NCBI GenBank assembly: GCA_017391675.1
Contig: JAFOXR010000048.1
Span: forward strand, 1-64,000
DNA length: 64,000 bases
Direction: 5' to 3'
From: Muribaculaceae bacterium
Lineage (GTDB): Bacteria > Bacteroidota > Bacteroidia > Bacteroidales > Muribaculaceae
Below the pieces are notes generated by a model. It ran no database searches, was not told the origin of the DNA, and saw nothing but the letters and a program-made list of their open reading frames with translations. Positions 33,458 to 43,248 of the stretch are shown here, piece after piece (position 1 is the first letter of the stretch; each line of letters begins with the position of its first letter). The position numbers and the translations under genes were made by a program.

Positions 33458-35500
33458 TTAATTTACTCTTGCAAGAATCAGAGCCGTACGGGCTGCAACT
33501 TCCAGTTTGCCGCCATTAGTTGTTCCCAATCCTGCTTCATCGGCCTTTCCGTCTTTAACAACTATAGTCCATTCACCTTCCGGAATTTCAACAACATTCG
33601 CCTTTGTTGCTCCGTTAAAAATCACCTTGATTTCATTCCAGCTATCTCCATTGGCATTATTCTTCAATGAATATGAAATCACATTAGGTTCATTCACCTC
33701 ATCAAATACAAGATTCTTTGCCACATCTTCGGCAGTTGTCATGCGGAATGCAGGGTGAAGTTTACGAATATTGATAATGCCTTTATAGTAATCAAACAAA
33801 TCGCGATACTCCTTCTTTTGATTCCAGTCAATAGCGTTAATTGAGTCAGGCGAGTTGTATGAATTATGAACGCCTTTCTTGTCTCGGAAAATTTCCTCAC
33901 CTGCAAACATGAATGGTATACCTTGTGAAGTAAACACTATAGTCTGAGCCAATTTAGCAACTGCTACGCGCTCTTCAACGGTAGTACCTGGCATAGACTT
34001 GCTTAACTTATCGGTCAAGCATAGGTCATCATGACATGACACATAATTAACGACTTGTACAGGATGAGTGGCATAACCGAACTTAGAGTTATTACACTTT
34101 GAGAAATCAATTTGAGGGTGAGCAGTTGCACCTACAATACCAAGCTTAACAGTCTCTTCATTGCCCGGTTTACCTGATGCGAAACCAGGATCGGCTGCAT
34201 TGCTGTAATGTCCCTTCACTGCATCACGAATATCATCACTGAACACAGCAATTCCAGGCATCTTGCTTACATGTTCTTTTAATGCGCGGCGTTCTACTGG
34301 AAGCGGAGAATCAGAGCAAGTCCAGCCTTCTCCATAGATGATAACATCGGGATTTATTGCATTAGCTGCTTCCGCTATCGCATTCATAGTCTCAATATCG
34401 TGAATTGCCATCAAGTCAAAACGGAAACCGTCAATATGATATTCATTCATCCAGTATTTTACCGAATTAACCATGAAGCTACGCATTTGTTGACGATCAC
34501 TAGCAGTTTCATTACCACAGCCCGATGCATCGCTGAAACTTCCATCTTCACGATGACGATAGTAATAACCTGGAGCTGTAAGTTCAAAGTTAGAGCCTTG
34601 AGTTACGCCAGTGTGATTATACACAACATCAAGAATAACACCAATACCTGCCTTATGAAGCGCCTGTATCATCATTTTCATTTCCTTGATACGAGAAACA
34701 GGACACGCTGGATTAGTTGAATACGAGCCTTCAGGCACATTATAATTTATAGGGTCATATCCCCAGTTATACTTGTTTGAAGGCAACTGTGTCTCGTCTA
34801 CACTATTATAATCATAAGAAGGCAATATGTGAACATGAGTCACGCCGAGTTCTTTCAGGTGATCAATACCTGTCTTTTCTCCATTAAGCGACAATGTTCC
34901 ATTTTCTAGCATAGCGATGAACTTGCCCTTATTTGTGATTCCGGAATTCTTATGAACCGAGAAATCACGATGATGCATTTCATAAATCACAGCATCGGTA
35001 TTATGAGCTAAAGCTGGTCCCTTATCCATATCCCAACCATCAGGATTGGTATCTTTCATATCGATAATAGCAGCACGCACTCCATTAACGCCTACAGCCT
35101 TTGCCCACACGCCTGGAGTCTCATCTAGCCATCTTCCGTCAATCATCACCTGGAAAGCATAGAACTTGCCCATATAATTACCTTTAAGTTCAACCGACCA
35201 TGTTCCATTTGATTTATCAGCTACCATACCATGAGAGCTTAATGCTTCACCGCCCACACCATTCTCATAGATTTTCACGGCAACAGAATCGGCCATAGGC
35301 GACCACAATCTGAACTTGCAGCCTGACGCATCGGCCACCATTTCCAAATCCTCACCATCATAGGTAGGATAGTTAGCATAATCGGTAATGCTTTCTGGTT
35401 GAGTAGTCATAACATTCTCTTTGTTTGCAGTACTTTGGCAAGAAGCAAGCATAGCCATTCCTGCACCAGCAACACATAGGTTTACAAATAATTTATTCAT
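33458..35500 (-). CDS. pulA: Type I pullulanase, lipoprotein
   Basis: Pullulanase hydrolyses alpha-1,6 branches of pullulan, starch and glycogen. The 680-residue protein has a lipoprotein signal with lipobox LASC (Cys21), so it is membrane-anchored and periplasmic or surface-exposed. An N-terminal CBM48-like domain precedes the GH13 barrel with the type I signature YNWGYDPINYNVPEGSYS, the nucleophile region GFRFDLMAIHD, the acid/base VIIYGEGW and the third acid YVSCHDD. No SusCD genes are nearby. It may feed the same alpha-glucan metabolism as the operon at 44.5-49.1 kb. Confidence 0.95.
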   Translation of the reverse strand: MNKLFVNLCVAGAGMAMLASCQSTANKENVMTTQPESITDYANYPTYDGEDLEMVADASGCKFRLWSPMADSVAVKIYENGVGGEALSSHGMVADKSNGTWSVELKGNYMGKFYAFQVMIDGRWLDETPGVWAKAVGVNGVRAAIIDMKDTNPDGWDMDKGPALAHNTDAVIYEMHHRDFSVHKNSGITNKGKFIAMLENGTLSLNGEKTGIDHLKELGVTHVHILPSYDYNSVDETQLPSNKYNWGYDPINYNVPEGSYSTNPACPVSRIKEMKMMIQALHKAGIGVILDVVYNHTGVTQGSNFELTAPGYYYRHREDGSFSDASGCGNETASDRQQMRSFMVNSVKYWMNEYHIDGFRFDLMAIHDIETMNAIAEAANAINPDVIIYGEGWTCSDSPLPVERRALKEHVSKMPGIAVFSDDIRDAVKGHYSNAADPGFASGKPGNEETVKLGIVGATAHPQIDFSKCNNSKFGYATHPVQVVNYVSCHDDLCLTDKLSKSMPGTTVEERVAVAKLAQTIVFTSQGIPFMFAGEEIFRDKKGVHNSYNSPDSINAIDWNQKKEYRDLFDYYKGIINIRKLHPAFRMTTAEDVAKNLVFDEVNEPNVISYSLKNNANGDSWNEIKVIFNGATKANVVEIPEGEWTIVVKDGKADEAGLGTTNGGKLEVAARTALILARVN

Positions 35501-35564
35501 AAAAGGTTAAGTATATAAATATTAGTTTTTGCAATTACATTAAAATCACAGGTCATTCACCATG

Positions 35565-35596
35565 CAAATATACATAATCATTCACACACCCACAAC
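35565..35596 (-). promoter_or_regulatory. Promoter of the pullulanase gene
   Basis: On the minus strand, GTTG (35596-35593), 20 bp, then TATATTTG (35572-35565). Confidence 0.6.
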
Positions 35597-35630
35597 CACC
35601 ACCTCTAGTTTCACAGCACTTTTCTTAAAA

Positions 35631-35661
35631 TTAATCGGTGCTTTGTAAAAGCACCGATTAA
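35631..35661 (-). terminator. Terminator of the leucine-rich-repeat gene
   Basis: A perfect 14-bp stem (35631-35644 / 35648-35661, core ATCGGTGCTTT), followed on the minus strand by TTTTAAG. Confidence 0.85.
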
Positions 35662-35679
35662 CATCATCATGTATTGTTT

Positions 35680-38600
35680 TTACTTTACTATTACTTTATT
35701 TGCTTTCGTTCCTTGTTTCATGATAAACACTCCATTTGATGGATTATTCACCTTAATTCCATTCAAATCATAATATTCAATCGGTGTATCATCTTCAACC
35801 AAATCCTCAACTCCAAGAGATGATATCTCAAGAATATTTACAAAGTCCTTCCAAACATCAGCATTCCTATATAACTCCAATGTACCTACTGGAACATATA
35901 TCTTGCAAGTAGATTTATCAACATTCGCAAATACCGTCGACACACACATAGGCGGAATCATTGCATAACATTTTACAATTTGAAGATTATTACAACTATA
36001 GAATGCATAATCATTTAATACCGAAACATTTTCCCCAATATTGACTTCTATCGTATTGGCTGTGCCTGCTAAAGCATAATATTTCCTACGATTAGAATCC
36101 TTATAAAGCAATTCGGCATCTATTGCATTGAAACTTATTGCCTTCAGACTACAATTAGAAAATGCTCCTGCATTAATTTCTTTCACCCCTTCACCTATAG
36201 TTAGTGTATCAAGATTTGAACAATTCGGAAAAGAAATACCTATCGTATCAACAGAATTTGGTATTACTACATTTGCTAGCGCACTACAATAATTAAACGA
36301 ATAATCCTCAATCTTCCTTAATGATGCTCCAAATTGTACCGTTTTTAAGTTTTTACAATTATTAAATGAATACTGTCCAATTTGTTCCAAACAATCTATT
36401 ACTTCTAAATTTTCCAATGAAGAACAATTACTAAATGCATAGTCTCCGATTGACTTTAAATCATTATTCCATTTTACAGCCACCAGCGAAGAACATTCAC
36501 TAAATGAATTATTACCAATTGAGATTAAGTTTTTGCCAAAATCAATATTCTTCAACTTTGAACAACCACTAAACGCATATTCATCAATTCTTTCCAAACC
36601 ATCTCCCAAAATCACTTGTTCAAGATTGGCACATTGATAAAATGAATATTTCCCCAATGTTTTCACATTATTTGAGATTGTTAGTTTAACAAGTTTTCCT
36701 GATTCAATAAACATATAATCCTTAACATCAGTAACATTATCCCCTATTTCAAGCTCGGTTATTATATTTCTAAAATTAATTGAACAATTATTTTCTGAAT
36801 TGAAACTTAATTTCAACTTCTCAACACTCTCGTCAAATATAAAGTTCGGAATACTCAACACACCCTTACCGATTCTTATTTCTTCTAAAGAAGTGCAACC
36901 GTTAAGTAAAATTTGATCGGAGAAAGCACCTGAAATATCATAATTTTTGGCATTAAATGTAATTGTTTTAAGAGCCGTACAATTGCTTATTATATAATAA
37001 CCAACTTTGGTTATATTTTCTCCTAAAATTATTTCTTGCAATGATGTACAACCAAAAAATGCAAAATCTCCAATTTCTGTTACAGATTCAGGCAATTCAA
37101 TATTTTTAAGTTTTGTACAACCTGAGAATAGTCCTGTTCCTAAAACCGTGAGTTTTTTAGGAAGAACAACAGTTTCTAAATTTACACAATCTTCGAAGGA
37201 CGAGAAATCTAATTTTGCTGTCTCATTAGGAATAATAATAGTGGTTAATTTATTACATCCTGCAAAACAAGATTGCCCAAAATATTCAACAGAATTAGAA
37301 ATATCAACATTCGATAAATTTACACATCCATTAAACATATTTGAATCAATTCTCTTTACATTATCACCTATTTTGATTCCGGTAATATTTACATTTTGAT
37401 AAAACCCTTTTCTTGTTATTTTAGTTACTTTAAATATATCACCTTCATAAACAATTTCTTCAGGAATTACCACATCACCAACAGCCATAGAGCCATCTAC
37501 TAAATATGCTTCATTATCGGCATAAGACAAATAATAAGTTAATCCATCTACTTCAATATCTATATTCTCTATATCATCAAATATCTCATTTATAGTGCTA
37601 AATTTAGACCAATAAGATGTATATTGATATTTATCCTTAGTTCCAATAGGAACATTTAGCACCACACCTTCATAATTCTTGAATGTGTTTTGATTAATTG
37701 GCTTAGGATTTTCCATGTGAGCATTTATAACCAAAAGACTATCACATCCTATAAATGCACGATCTCCAATATTAATAACATGTTTACCAAGAGTTACTTC
37801 TTTCAATCCTTTACAATTAAATGCTAACTCACCAATAAATGTCACAGAGTTCGGTATAACTATTTTCTCAAGAGCTGTACAAGAAGAAAATGCATACATA
37901 CCAATACTATCTAACTCACTTGGGAAATCAATTGATTTTAAAGAGCTACATTGCGTAAATGAAAAATCACCCACTTTCTTTATAGTATTTGGTAAGAATA
38001 CTTTTTCAAGAGAAGTACAATAATTAAACATACCTCCTCCAATTGCAGTAATCCTATTAGGAATCACGCATTTTTTCAAATTTGAGCAATGTGAGAATGT
38101 GTGCATTCCCATATCTTCCAAGGAATCGGATAATTCAATCGATTCCAAATCTACACATTTAGAAAAAACCTTATCCTCAAACTTTTTAACAGAGTTGGGG
38201 ATTTTAATTGTTTTAAGTCCTATACATTTTGAAAATGCACTTTCGCCTAAGACTTCCACATTTTCAGGAATAATAGTATTTAGACAACCTCTAATTAGCT
38301 TATTTGTTAAAGTTTCAACTATAGCATTACAATTGTTACGACTATCATAATAATTATTTCCTTCATTTACAATTATGTTTTGTAGGTTGGAACACTCTGC
38401 AAAAGCAGATTCTTCAATAATCTCAATAGAGCTAGGAATATTTATACCTTCTAAACTAGTACACCCACAAAACGCCAATGATGCAATATGTTGCAGTGAT
38501 TCAGGAAACTCAATCATTTTCAATCCTGAACATGACATAAAAGCACTTTGTTCTATTGTTTTCAAAGTATTAGGTAATGTAATTGCCTCTAATACTTCTT

Positions 38601-39408
38601 CATTCTTGAATGATTCTTTGGCTATTGTTTCAATTCCATCTTTGACAACGATTTGTGTAGAAACTGGCATTTCACCTTTATAATCATACAGTACTTTATC
38701 AAAATAAATAACACCATCAGATTGATTATTATACCACTTCGTACCTATTAGAGATGAATCATGAATTCCGTTCACTTGTCCATTAGTTGTAAAGTTTTCA
38801 ATGTTACTACAATTATAAAACACAAATGCTTTTAATTCAGTAATATGTTCAGGAATTACAATAGTTGTCAGTTCTTCGCCATTCAGTTTAAATGATTTAG
38901 ATATACCTGCAGGATTTGAGCTCGGTGAAACAAAGTTTATAATAAGCCATGCCTCAATATCTTGTATATTAACTTCATCTAAATGTTTATACGCGTAATA
39001 GCCAAACGCTGCATTCTCAATTTTTTTAACAGATGGTGGAATATTAACTATCCTTAAGCTTTCACAATTATCAAAAGAATCATTCCCAATAATTTCAACA
39101 GTATTGGGAATTGTTACTTCTTGAATATTCATCAAACCATTAAATGAATATTTTCCTATATAAGTAATCCCATTACCTATATTTAATTTCTCAATATTCG
39201 CTTTATAAGGATTCCATGGAGCTGTAAAATAATAATAATCATACATTTCTCCTGTACCAGTTATGGTCAGCTCTCCAGTTTCTGAATTGAAGCTCCAAGT
39301 AAGATTATCTCCACAGACTCCATTTTGAGCCTTCATATTAGAGAACAGGGAACTAAACAACAGCGCTACAAGCACTACTAATTCTTTAAAATTACACTTC
39401 GTTTTCAT
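35680..39408 (-). CDS. BspA-type leucine-rich-repeat surface protein
   Basis: A 1242-residue exported protein. A signal peptide (1-27) is followed by GVCGDNLTWSFNSETGELTITGTGEM, the usual opening of BspA-like proteins. Then come two long arrays of LRR_5 repeats of ~23 residues (pattern: I-P-x-S-V-x-x-I-G-x-x-A-F-x-x-C-x-x-L), split near residue 615 by an insert with GLTYYLSYADNEAYLVDG. The C-terminus (YDLNGIKVNNPSNGVFIMKQ, then KVIVK) resembles sorting domains of Prevotella-like secreted proteins. Relatives bind host or bacterial surfaces. The DNA is more AT-rich than its neighbours. Single-gene unit. Confidence 0.9.
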   Translation of the reverse strand: MKTKCNFKELVVLVALLFSSLFSNMKAQNGVCGDNLTWSFNSETGELTITGTGEMYDYYYFTAPWNPYKANIEKLNIGNGITYIGKYSFNGLMNIQEVTIPNTVEIIGNDSFDNCESLRIVNIPPSVKKIENAAFGYYAYKHLDEVNIQDIEAWLIINFVSPSSNPAGISKSFKLNGEELTTIVIPEHITELKAFVFYNCSNIENFTTNGQVNGIHDSSLIGTKWYNNQSDGVIYFDKVLYDYKGEMPVSTQIVVKDGIETIAKESFKNEEVLEAITLPNTLKTIEQSAFMSCSGLKMIEFPESLQHIASLAFCGCTSLEGINIPSSIEIIEESAFAECSNLQNIIVNEGNNYYDSRNNCNAIVETLTNKLIRGCLNTIIPENVEVLGESAFSKCIGLKTIKIPNSVKKFEDKVFSKCVDLESIELSDSLEDMGMHTFSHCSNLKKCVIPNRITAIGGGMFNYCTSLEKVFLPNTIKKVGDFSFTQCSSLKSIDFPSELDSIGMYAFSSCTALEKIVIPNSVTFIGELAFNCKGLKEVTLGKHVINIGDRAFIGCDSLLVINAHMENPKPINQNTFKNYEGVVLNVPIGTKDKYQYTSYWSKFSTINEIFDDIENIDIEVDGLTYYLSYADNEAYLVDGSMAVGDVVIPEEIVYEGDIFKVTKITRKGFYQNVNITGIKIGDNVKRIDSNMFNGCVNLSNVDISNSVEYFGQSCFAGCNKLTTIIIPNETAKLDFSSFEDCVNLETVVLPKKLTVLGTGLFSGCTKLKNIELPESVTEIGDFAFFGCTSLQEIILGENITKVGYYIISNCTALKTITFNAKNYDISGAFSDQILLNGCTSLEEIRIGKGVLSIPNFIFDESVEKLKLSFNSENNCSINFRNIITELEIGDNVTDVKDYMFIESGKLVKLTISNNVKTLGKYSFYQCANLEQVILGDGLERIDEYAFSGCSKLKNIDFGKNLISIGNNSFSECSSLVAVKWNNDLKSIGDYAFSNCSSLENLEVIDCLEQIGQYSFNNCKNLKTVQFGASLRKIEDYSFNYCSALANVVIPNSVDTIGISFPNCSNLDTLTIGEGVKEINAGAFSNCSLKAISFNAIDAELLYKDSNRRKYYALAGTANTIEVNIGENVSVLNDYAFYSCNNLQIVKCYAMIPPMCVSTVFANVDKSTCKIYVPVGTLELYRNADVWKDFVNILEISSLGVEDLVEDDTPIEYYDLNGIKVNNPSNGVFIMKQGTKANKVIVK

Positions 39409-39496
39409 GTCAAAATTTTTCTTAAAAAATAATCTAATAAATATATCCTCTCAGGCAGACAGTTCTTAATTATTAACTACCAGAAACGGCCTAATA

Positions 39497-39527
39497 CAAA
39501 ATTAGACAAATTTCTTTGAAAAACAAG
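39497..39527 (-). promoter_or_regulatory. Promoter of the leucine-rich-repeat gene
   Basis: On the minus strand, CTTG (39527-39524), 19 bp, then TAATTTTG (39504-39497). Confidence 0.55.
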
Positions 39528-39529
39528 AA

Positions 39530-39548
39530 TTGCATTAAAAAAATGCAA
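39530..39548 (-). terminator. Weak terminator of the porin operon
   Basis: TTGCATT / AATGCAA (39530-39536 / 39542-39548), followed on the minus strand by CTTGTTTTTC. Confidence 0.4.
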
Positions 39549-39560
39549 CAAATTCATATA

Positions 39561-40385
39561 TTATTCGGAGAAATAGCGATTGTATAGGTTGGTATATTCC
39601 TGGGTATGCTTCACTGCGTCAATCCATGAATTTATACTGTCGCAGAATGCTGAATCATTTTTATTTAATATCCAGGACTGGAACTGTGTCATACTGATTC
39701 CCGTAGTGATATCCACATTAGGATATTTCTTTGACAATTCTTGCGCTATACGCTCATTCATAACAGCTTGTTTTATCTCTCCGCTCACAACTCTCAAGAA
39801 CAGCTGTTCTGCTCCATAATTCTTCTCGGTCATCACATAAATGGTGTCCCCTATCTCGCTGCTCAAGTTCTCCAGCCTCAACTCCGAAGATGAACCATTA
39901 ACTACCCACACAGTATCATTTGCCAAATCAAGCTGACTTTTAACGGCAATGTGCCCCTCACCATTCTTCATCTGCACCAAGACTTGACGGTCCAGATATA
40001 TAGGAGTTGTAAACAGATAATCCTGCTTATGTTCCTTTGTAACAGGAAATTCAGCACAAACCATTCGATAATCACCAGCCTTTAATTTATCAAGTGAAGA
40101 TGAGAGTGTTACCATTGGCTGAAAATTAAACTTTATTCCCTTTTGTGCAGCTATAAGATTAAGCAAGTCATAACTGAAACCTCCTAGAGTATCGCCATAA
40201 GTGTACAGAAACATCGGCGCATACTCAACAGCCACAACGAGTTCTCCTTTTTCATCTTCTATCTTTGCAACTTGCGGTTTAGCATAACCACGCAACATAT
40301 ACATTACCACAACAGCCACTAAAAGCAACACTGCATACAGAGCAATGCTTCCTTTTTTTACACTTTTTTTCTGGACTGCTGACAT
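39561..40385 (-). CDS. Membrane-anchored solute-binding (SBP_bac_3) protein
   Basis: A 274-residue protein with one N-terminal membrane anchor (~13-31) and a periplasmic family 3 solute-binding domain (~45-272): LVVAVEYAPMFLYTYGDTLGG, FSYDLLNLIAAQKGI, GEIKQAVMNERIAQEL. It resembles the N-terminal half of MltF but lacks the lytic transglycosylase domain. No ABC permease genes are nearby. The putative porin gene ends 14 bp upstream, so the two are co-transcribed and may handle the same ligand or process. Confidence 0.82.
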   Translation of the reverse strand: MSAVQKKSVKKGSIALYAVLLLVAVVVMYMLRGYAKPQVAKIEDEKGELVVAVEYAPMFLYTYGDTLGGFSYDLLNLIAAQKGIKFNFQPMVTLSSSLDKLKAGDYRMVCAEFPVTKEHKQDYLFTTPIYLDRQVLVQMKNGEGHIAVKSQLDLANDTVWVVNGSSSELRLENLSSEIGDTIYVMTEKNYGAEQLFLRVVSGEIKQAVMNERIAQELSKKYPNVDITTGISMTQFQSWILNKNDSAFCDSINSWIDAVKHTQEYTNLYNRYFSE

Positions 40386-40399
40386 ATAATATTGTTTTA

Positions 40400-42379
40400 T
40401 TAATTAGCAAAATCAACCGATAGCCCCATTTGGAACTTGCGAGGATTGAGTGGATAATGCGGCAAAGAGAAATATTCCTTTCCTCCGAACAGCCCTTGAT
40501 TAACATGAGAGAACATCAAGAAAAAGCGGGTTTTCTTTAGTTTCACATTCACATAGGCATTCATCCACAAGAAATTACCGCACTTAACCTCATTCTGCGT
40601 GTGGAATGCCATTGTAGCCGGCATATAACCAGGCGCATAATATTTCGTGTAATAATTGGCGTCTACCCCGAACTGAACATGCATCACTTTAGCAACCAGG
40701 AATTTCAGATACAAATTGGAATAAACGGCAAATTTAGGCAGAGACAATACGCTTTCCTTACTTGAGGTCTGATAAGTGAGCTTATTATCCCAATTCAACG
40801 CCTTAAACCTCAGATTCTGTTTTGCCGACAAGCTCAACACCTGTATATGATCACCATATTGTGCAGGTTTTCCTGCATTATCAAAATATACATAATTCTG
40901 CATATTCTCAACACCGGCTTCCAGGAATGTCCCCGAATGCGGAATATTCAAGCCACCACCCACTCTAAAACGGCGCACTTTGCCAAAGTCATTTTTCCAT
41001 ATAAAATGATTTGACACATAGTTTCTCAACAGATATGGCACTTCTTCATTCTTGAAGTAGCCAAAGCCGCTTATTTTCAGGCTGTCACCCCACAACGGAA
41101 TGCGCGTGGTCACATTACCCGATATATCTATATCGCCTACAACGCTGCCAAGCAACCCGAAACGGACATCGGCATTATAAGTCAAAATAGAGCCTTTCTG
41201 TTTAGTCAATTGACCTCCTACCCAAGCAACATTCTCAGTACCCTTATGGGGAACTCTAAAGTCAGGTGCTGGTGACAATTCCGCGCTTCTATCAGTAATA
41301 TACAAAGCACTATCCTCTACCTGAGTAAACTTGCGTATCTCATAGGTTGCGTAGGCCGAAAGTCCAAACTTAACATACTTATTAAACCCTTCAAGCATAG
41401 AAACGCCCAAGGTGTTGGACAATTTCCAGAACTCAGTCTGCTCATCTGTCCCGAATTCCGACAAATAAGTATTTTCATAATACTTCATGTCCTCTGTGGA
41501 ATTAGAATCCTTATAGCGATGCACATTCGTCTTGTAGTCCATCGTCCAGATGAAGCTAGTTACAGGCACATATTCCTTATGTTCAATAGTATCATTCACA
41601 CTATCTTTCCAAGTGCGATAATACCCCACCTTATAGCGGTGATTCATCATGAAATTGCTACCTCTCACACGGGAAGATGCGCTATTAAGATTGGTAGGGA
41701 TATTTTTATAATCAACTTTTATCTCACCACCTTGCACCTCACCAGGGTCGGTAATATATCTGTCATCAGTAATGCCTCCAGTTTCTTTATTCAACGAGCG
41801 GTAGCTATTGAAATAAGTCTGCAACTCATATCGGTCACCTGTATATGAACCACTGAATCCCCACTTGAAATTCTTTGCAGCCTGATATTCTAGCGCTCCT
41901 TTAGAATAAATATAATCAAGCATTGCTCCTATCTGCAACCGTTTGTTCACATTACCCGAGAATGTTCCGCTCAACCGGTCTTGATTATTGTACTTAGTTC
42001 CGCCTGTACTATATGAGAGTATAGTCATGGGCATGCGCGTGTTGTAAAATTTCTGTCCACCCAAATCCTTAATCCACGCATCAAGAGCATCTTCAAAAAA
42101 GAAATCGCTGGTGTGCTTTCTTTCAAAAAACACCTGTGTTTGACCCGGTGCACCATAGTTTCCAGTAGTGGCATACACCAGACTTTGATTCACTGGAACA
42201 AAATTCTGGGCATAATTGTCCTGCAATGTATCTATCGTTGACTCAAAGCGCTGTCCCAAAGGCTTTGAAATAGTCCAAGCATAAGAAGGAGCAAGCACTA
42301 CGCTGTCACGAGCCATCATAGTGATGCCAACAGCGATAAATGCAAGCAATATTATTGTCCTTAAACCGATTTTCATCAT
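40400..42379 (-). CDS. Putative outer membrane porin (Porin_10-like)
   Basis: A 659-residue exported protein. A hydrophobic signal (starting MMKIGLRTIILLAFIAVG) precedes a long beta-barrel of alternating strands that ends in MGLSVDFAN. It fits the family called putative porin in Bacteroidota genomes. The in-frame codon at 42391 is TTG, so ATG 42379 (or 42376) is the likelier start, about 13 nt after the inferred transcription start. It forms an operon with the solute-binding protein downstream. The substrate is unknown. Confidence 0.8.
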   Translation of the reverse strand: MMKIGLRTIILLAFIAVGITMMARDSVVLAPSYAWTISKPLGQRFESTIDTLQDNYAQNFVPVNQSLVYATTGNYGAPGQTQVFFERKHTSDFFFEDALDAWIKDLGGQKFYNTRMPMTILSYSTGGTKYNNQDRLSGTFSGNVNKRLQIGAMLDYIYSKGALEYQAAKNFKWGFSGSYTGDRYELQTYFNSYRSLNKETGGITDDRYITDPGEVQGGEIKVDYKNIPTNLNSASSRVRGSNFMMNHRYKVGYYRTWKDSVNDTIEHKEYVPVTSFIWTMDYKTNVHRYKDSNSTEDMKYYENTYLSEFGTDEQTEFWKLSNTLGVSMLEGFNKYVKFGLSAYATYEIRKFTQVEDSALYITDRSAELSPAPDFRVPHKGTENVAWVGGQLTKQKGSILTYNADVRFGLLGSVVGDIDISGNVTTRIPLWGDSLKISGFGYFKNEEVPYLLRNYVSNHFIWKNDFGKVRRFRVGGGLNIPHSGTFLEAGVENMQNYVYFDNAGKPAQYGDHIQVLSLSAKQNLRFKALNWDNKLTYQTSSKESVLSLPKFAVYSNLYLKFLVAKVMHVQFGVDANYYTKYYAPGYMPATMAFHTQNEVKCGNFLWMNAYVNVKLKKTRFFLMFSHVNQGLFGGKEYFSLPHYPLNPRKFQMGLSVDFAN

Positions 42380-42396
42380 AATTTCATTCAATCTTA

Positions 42397-42404
42397 CAAA
42401 GATA
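42397..42404 (-). promoter_or_regulatory. -7 element of the porin operon
   Basis: The minus strand reads TATCTTTG. A very short 5' UTR is implied. Confidence 0.55.
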
Positions 42405-42572
42405 AGTATTTTCCAGCTACATAGCCCATAGCTGACAACTAAATTTTCATAAACGAACCCGTTATCCCCAAAATATATCGCTAGTTATCTTAAACTTCAA
42501 ATAATTCCATGTCGTTTTGTACTTAAAATTGGCATAAACATTTGTTTCCCGTTTTTTTAATCAAAAATTTAT

Positions 42573-42580
42573 TAACTTTG
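42573..42580 (+). promoter_or_regulatory. -7 element of the cytidylate kinase-like gene
   Basis: TAACTTTG ends 4 bp before the ATG at 42585, so transcription would begin at or beside the start codon. Confidence 0.6.
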
Positions 42581-42584
42581 TAAC

Positions 42585-43217
42585 ATGAAAGCTAATTATG
42601 TCATAACAATAGGTCGACAATTTGGTAGCGGAGGGCGTGAAATTGGCCGTATCGTAGCGAATAAGTTGGGTATCGAGTATTACGACAAGGAACTGCTTGC
42701 AGCAGCAGCCGAATCTTCTGGAGTAAAGACCGAATTCTTTGAAGCTTCAGACGAGCGCAGTCCAAAATACTTCTCCACTTCCAACTTATGGTCGTTCAAC
42801 ATCGGTTATAACATCGGCGATTTTTTCTCAGCCAATGTATCGTTCTCCGATGAGAACCTGTATAGAGCCCAAAGTGATGTAATAAAAGACTTCGCCAGCC
42901 AGTCACCATGTGTAATAGTGGGCCGCAGCGCCGATTATGTACTGCGCAACCACCCTTGTCTCATAAGCGTATTCATACACGCATCAGAAGAGGCTTGCAT
43001 TGCCCGCATCTTAAAACGAGGCGACTGCAAGACCAATGAAGAAGCGCTGGAGATGGCTGAGAAGAAAAATAAGCTACGCTCCAATTACTACAACTTCTAT
43101 ACCGACAAGAAATGGGGCGACGCCTCCAGCTACGACTTGTGCATTGACTCTTCCAAGTTACCTAATGAACTTGTAGCCGACATCATTGTAGAATATGTAA
43201 AGAAACGCATCGCTTAA
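42585..43217 (+). CDS. Cytidylate kinase-like protein
   Basis: A 210-residue P-loop protein of the cytidylate kinase-like family. It starts YVITIGRQFGSGGREIGRIVA (Walker-type loop GSGGREIG) and has IVGRSADYVL and FIHASEEACIARI. These proteins differ from housekeeping Cmk and their substrate is not settled. The -7 element sits 4 bp upstream, so the mRNA appears leaderless. The lipid kinase gene begins ~31 bp downstream and may be co-transcribed. Confidence 0.88.
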   Translation: MKANYVITIGRQFGSGGREIGRIVANKLGIEYYDKELLAAAAESSGVKTEFFEASDERSPKYFSTSNLWSFNIGYNIGDFFSANVSFSDENLYRAQSDVIKDFASQSPCVIVGRSADYVLRNHPCLISVFIHASEEACIARILKRGDCKTNEEALEMAEKKNKLRSNYYNFYTDKKWGDASSYDLCIDSSKLPNELVADIIVEYVKKRIA

Positions 43218-43248
43218 GATGCTTCTATTTCACGATTAATTGTCAGCT

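Noticed and set aside
37007-37399. Open frames opposite the leucine-rich-repeat gene
   Set aside because: They arise from the repeated codon pattern of the real gene and recur at each repeat block.
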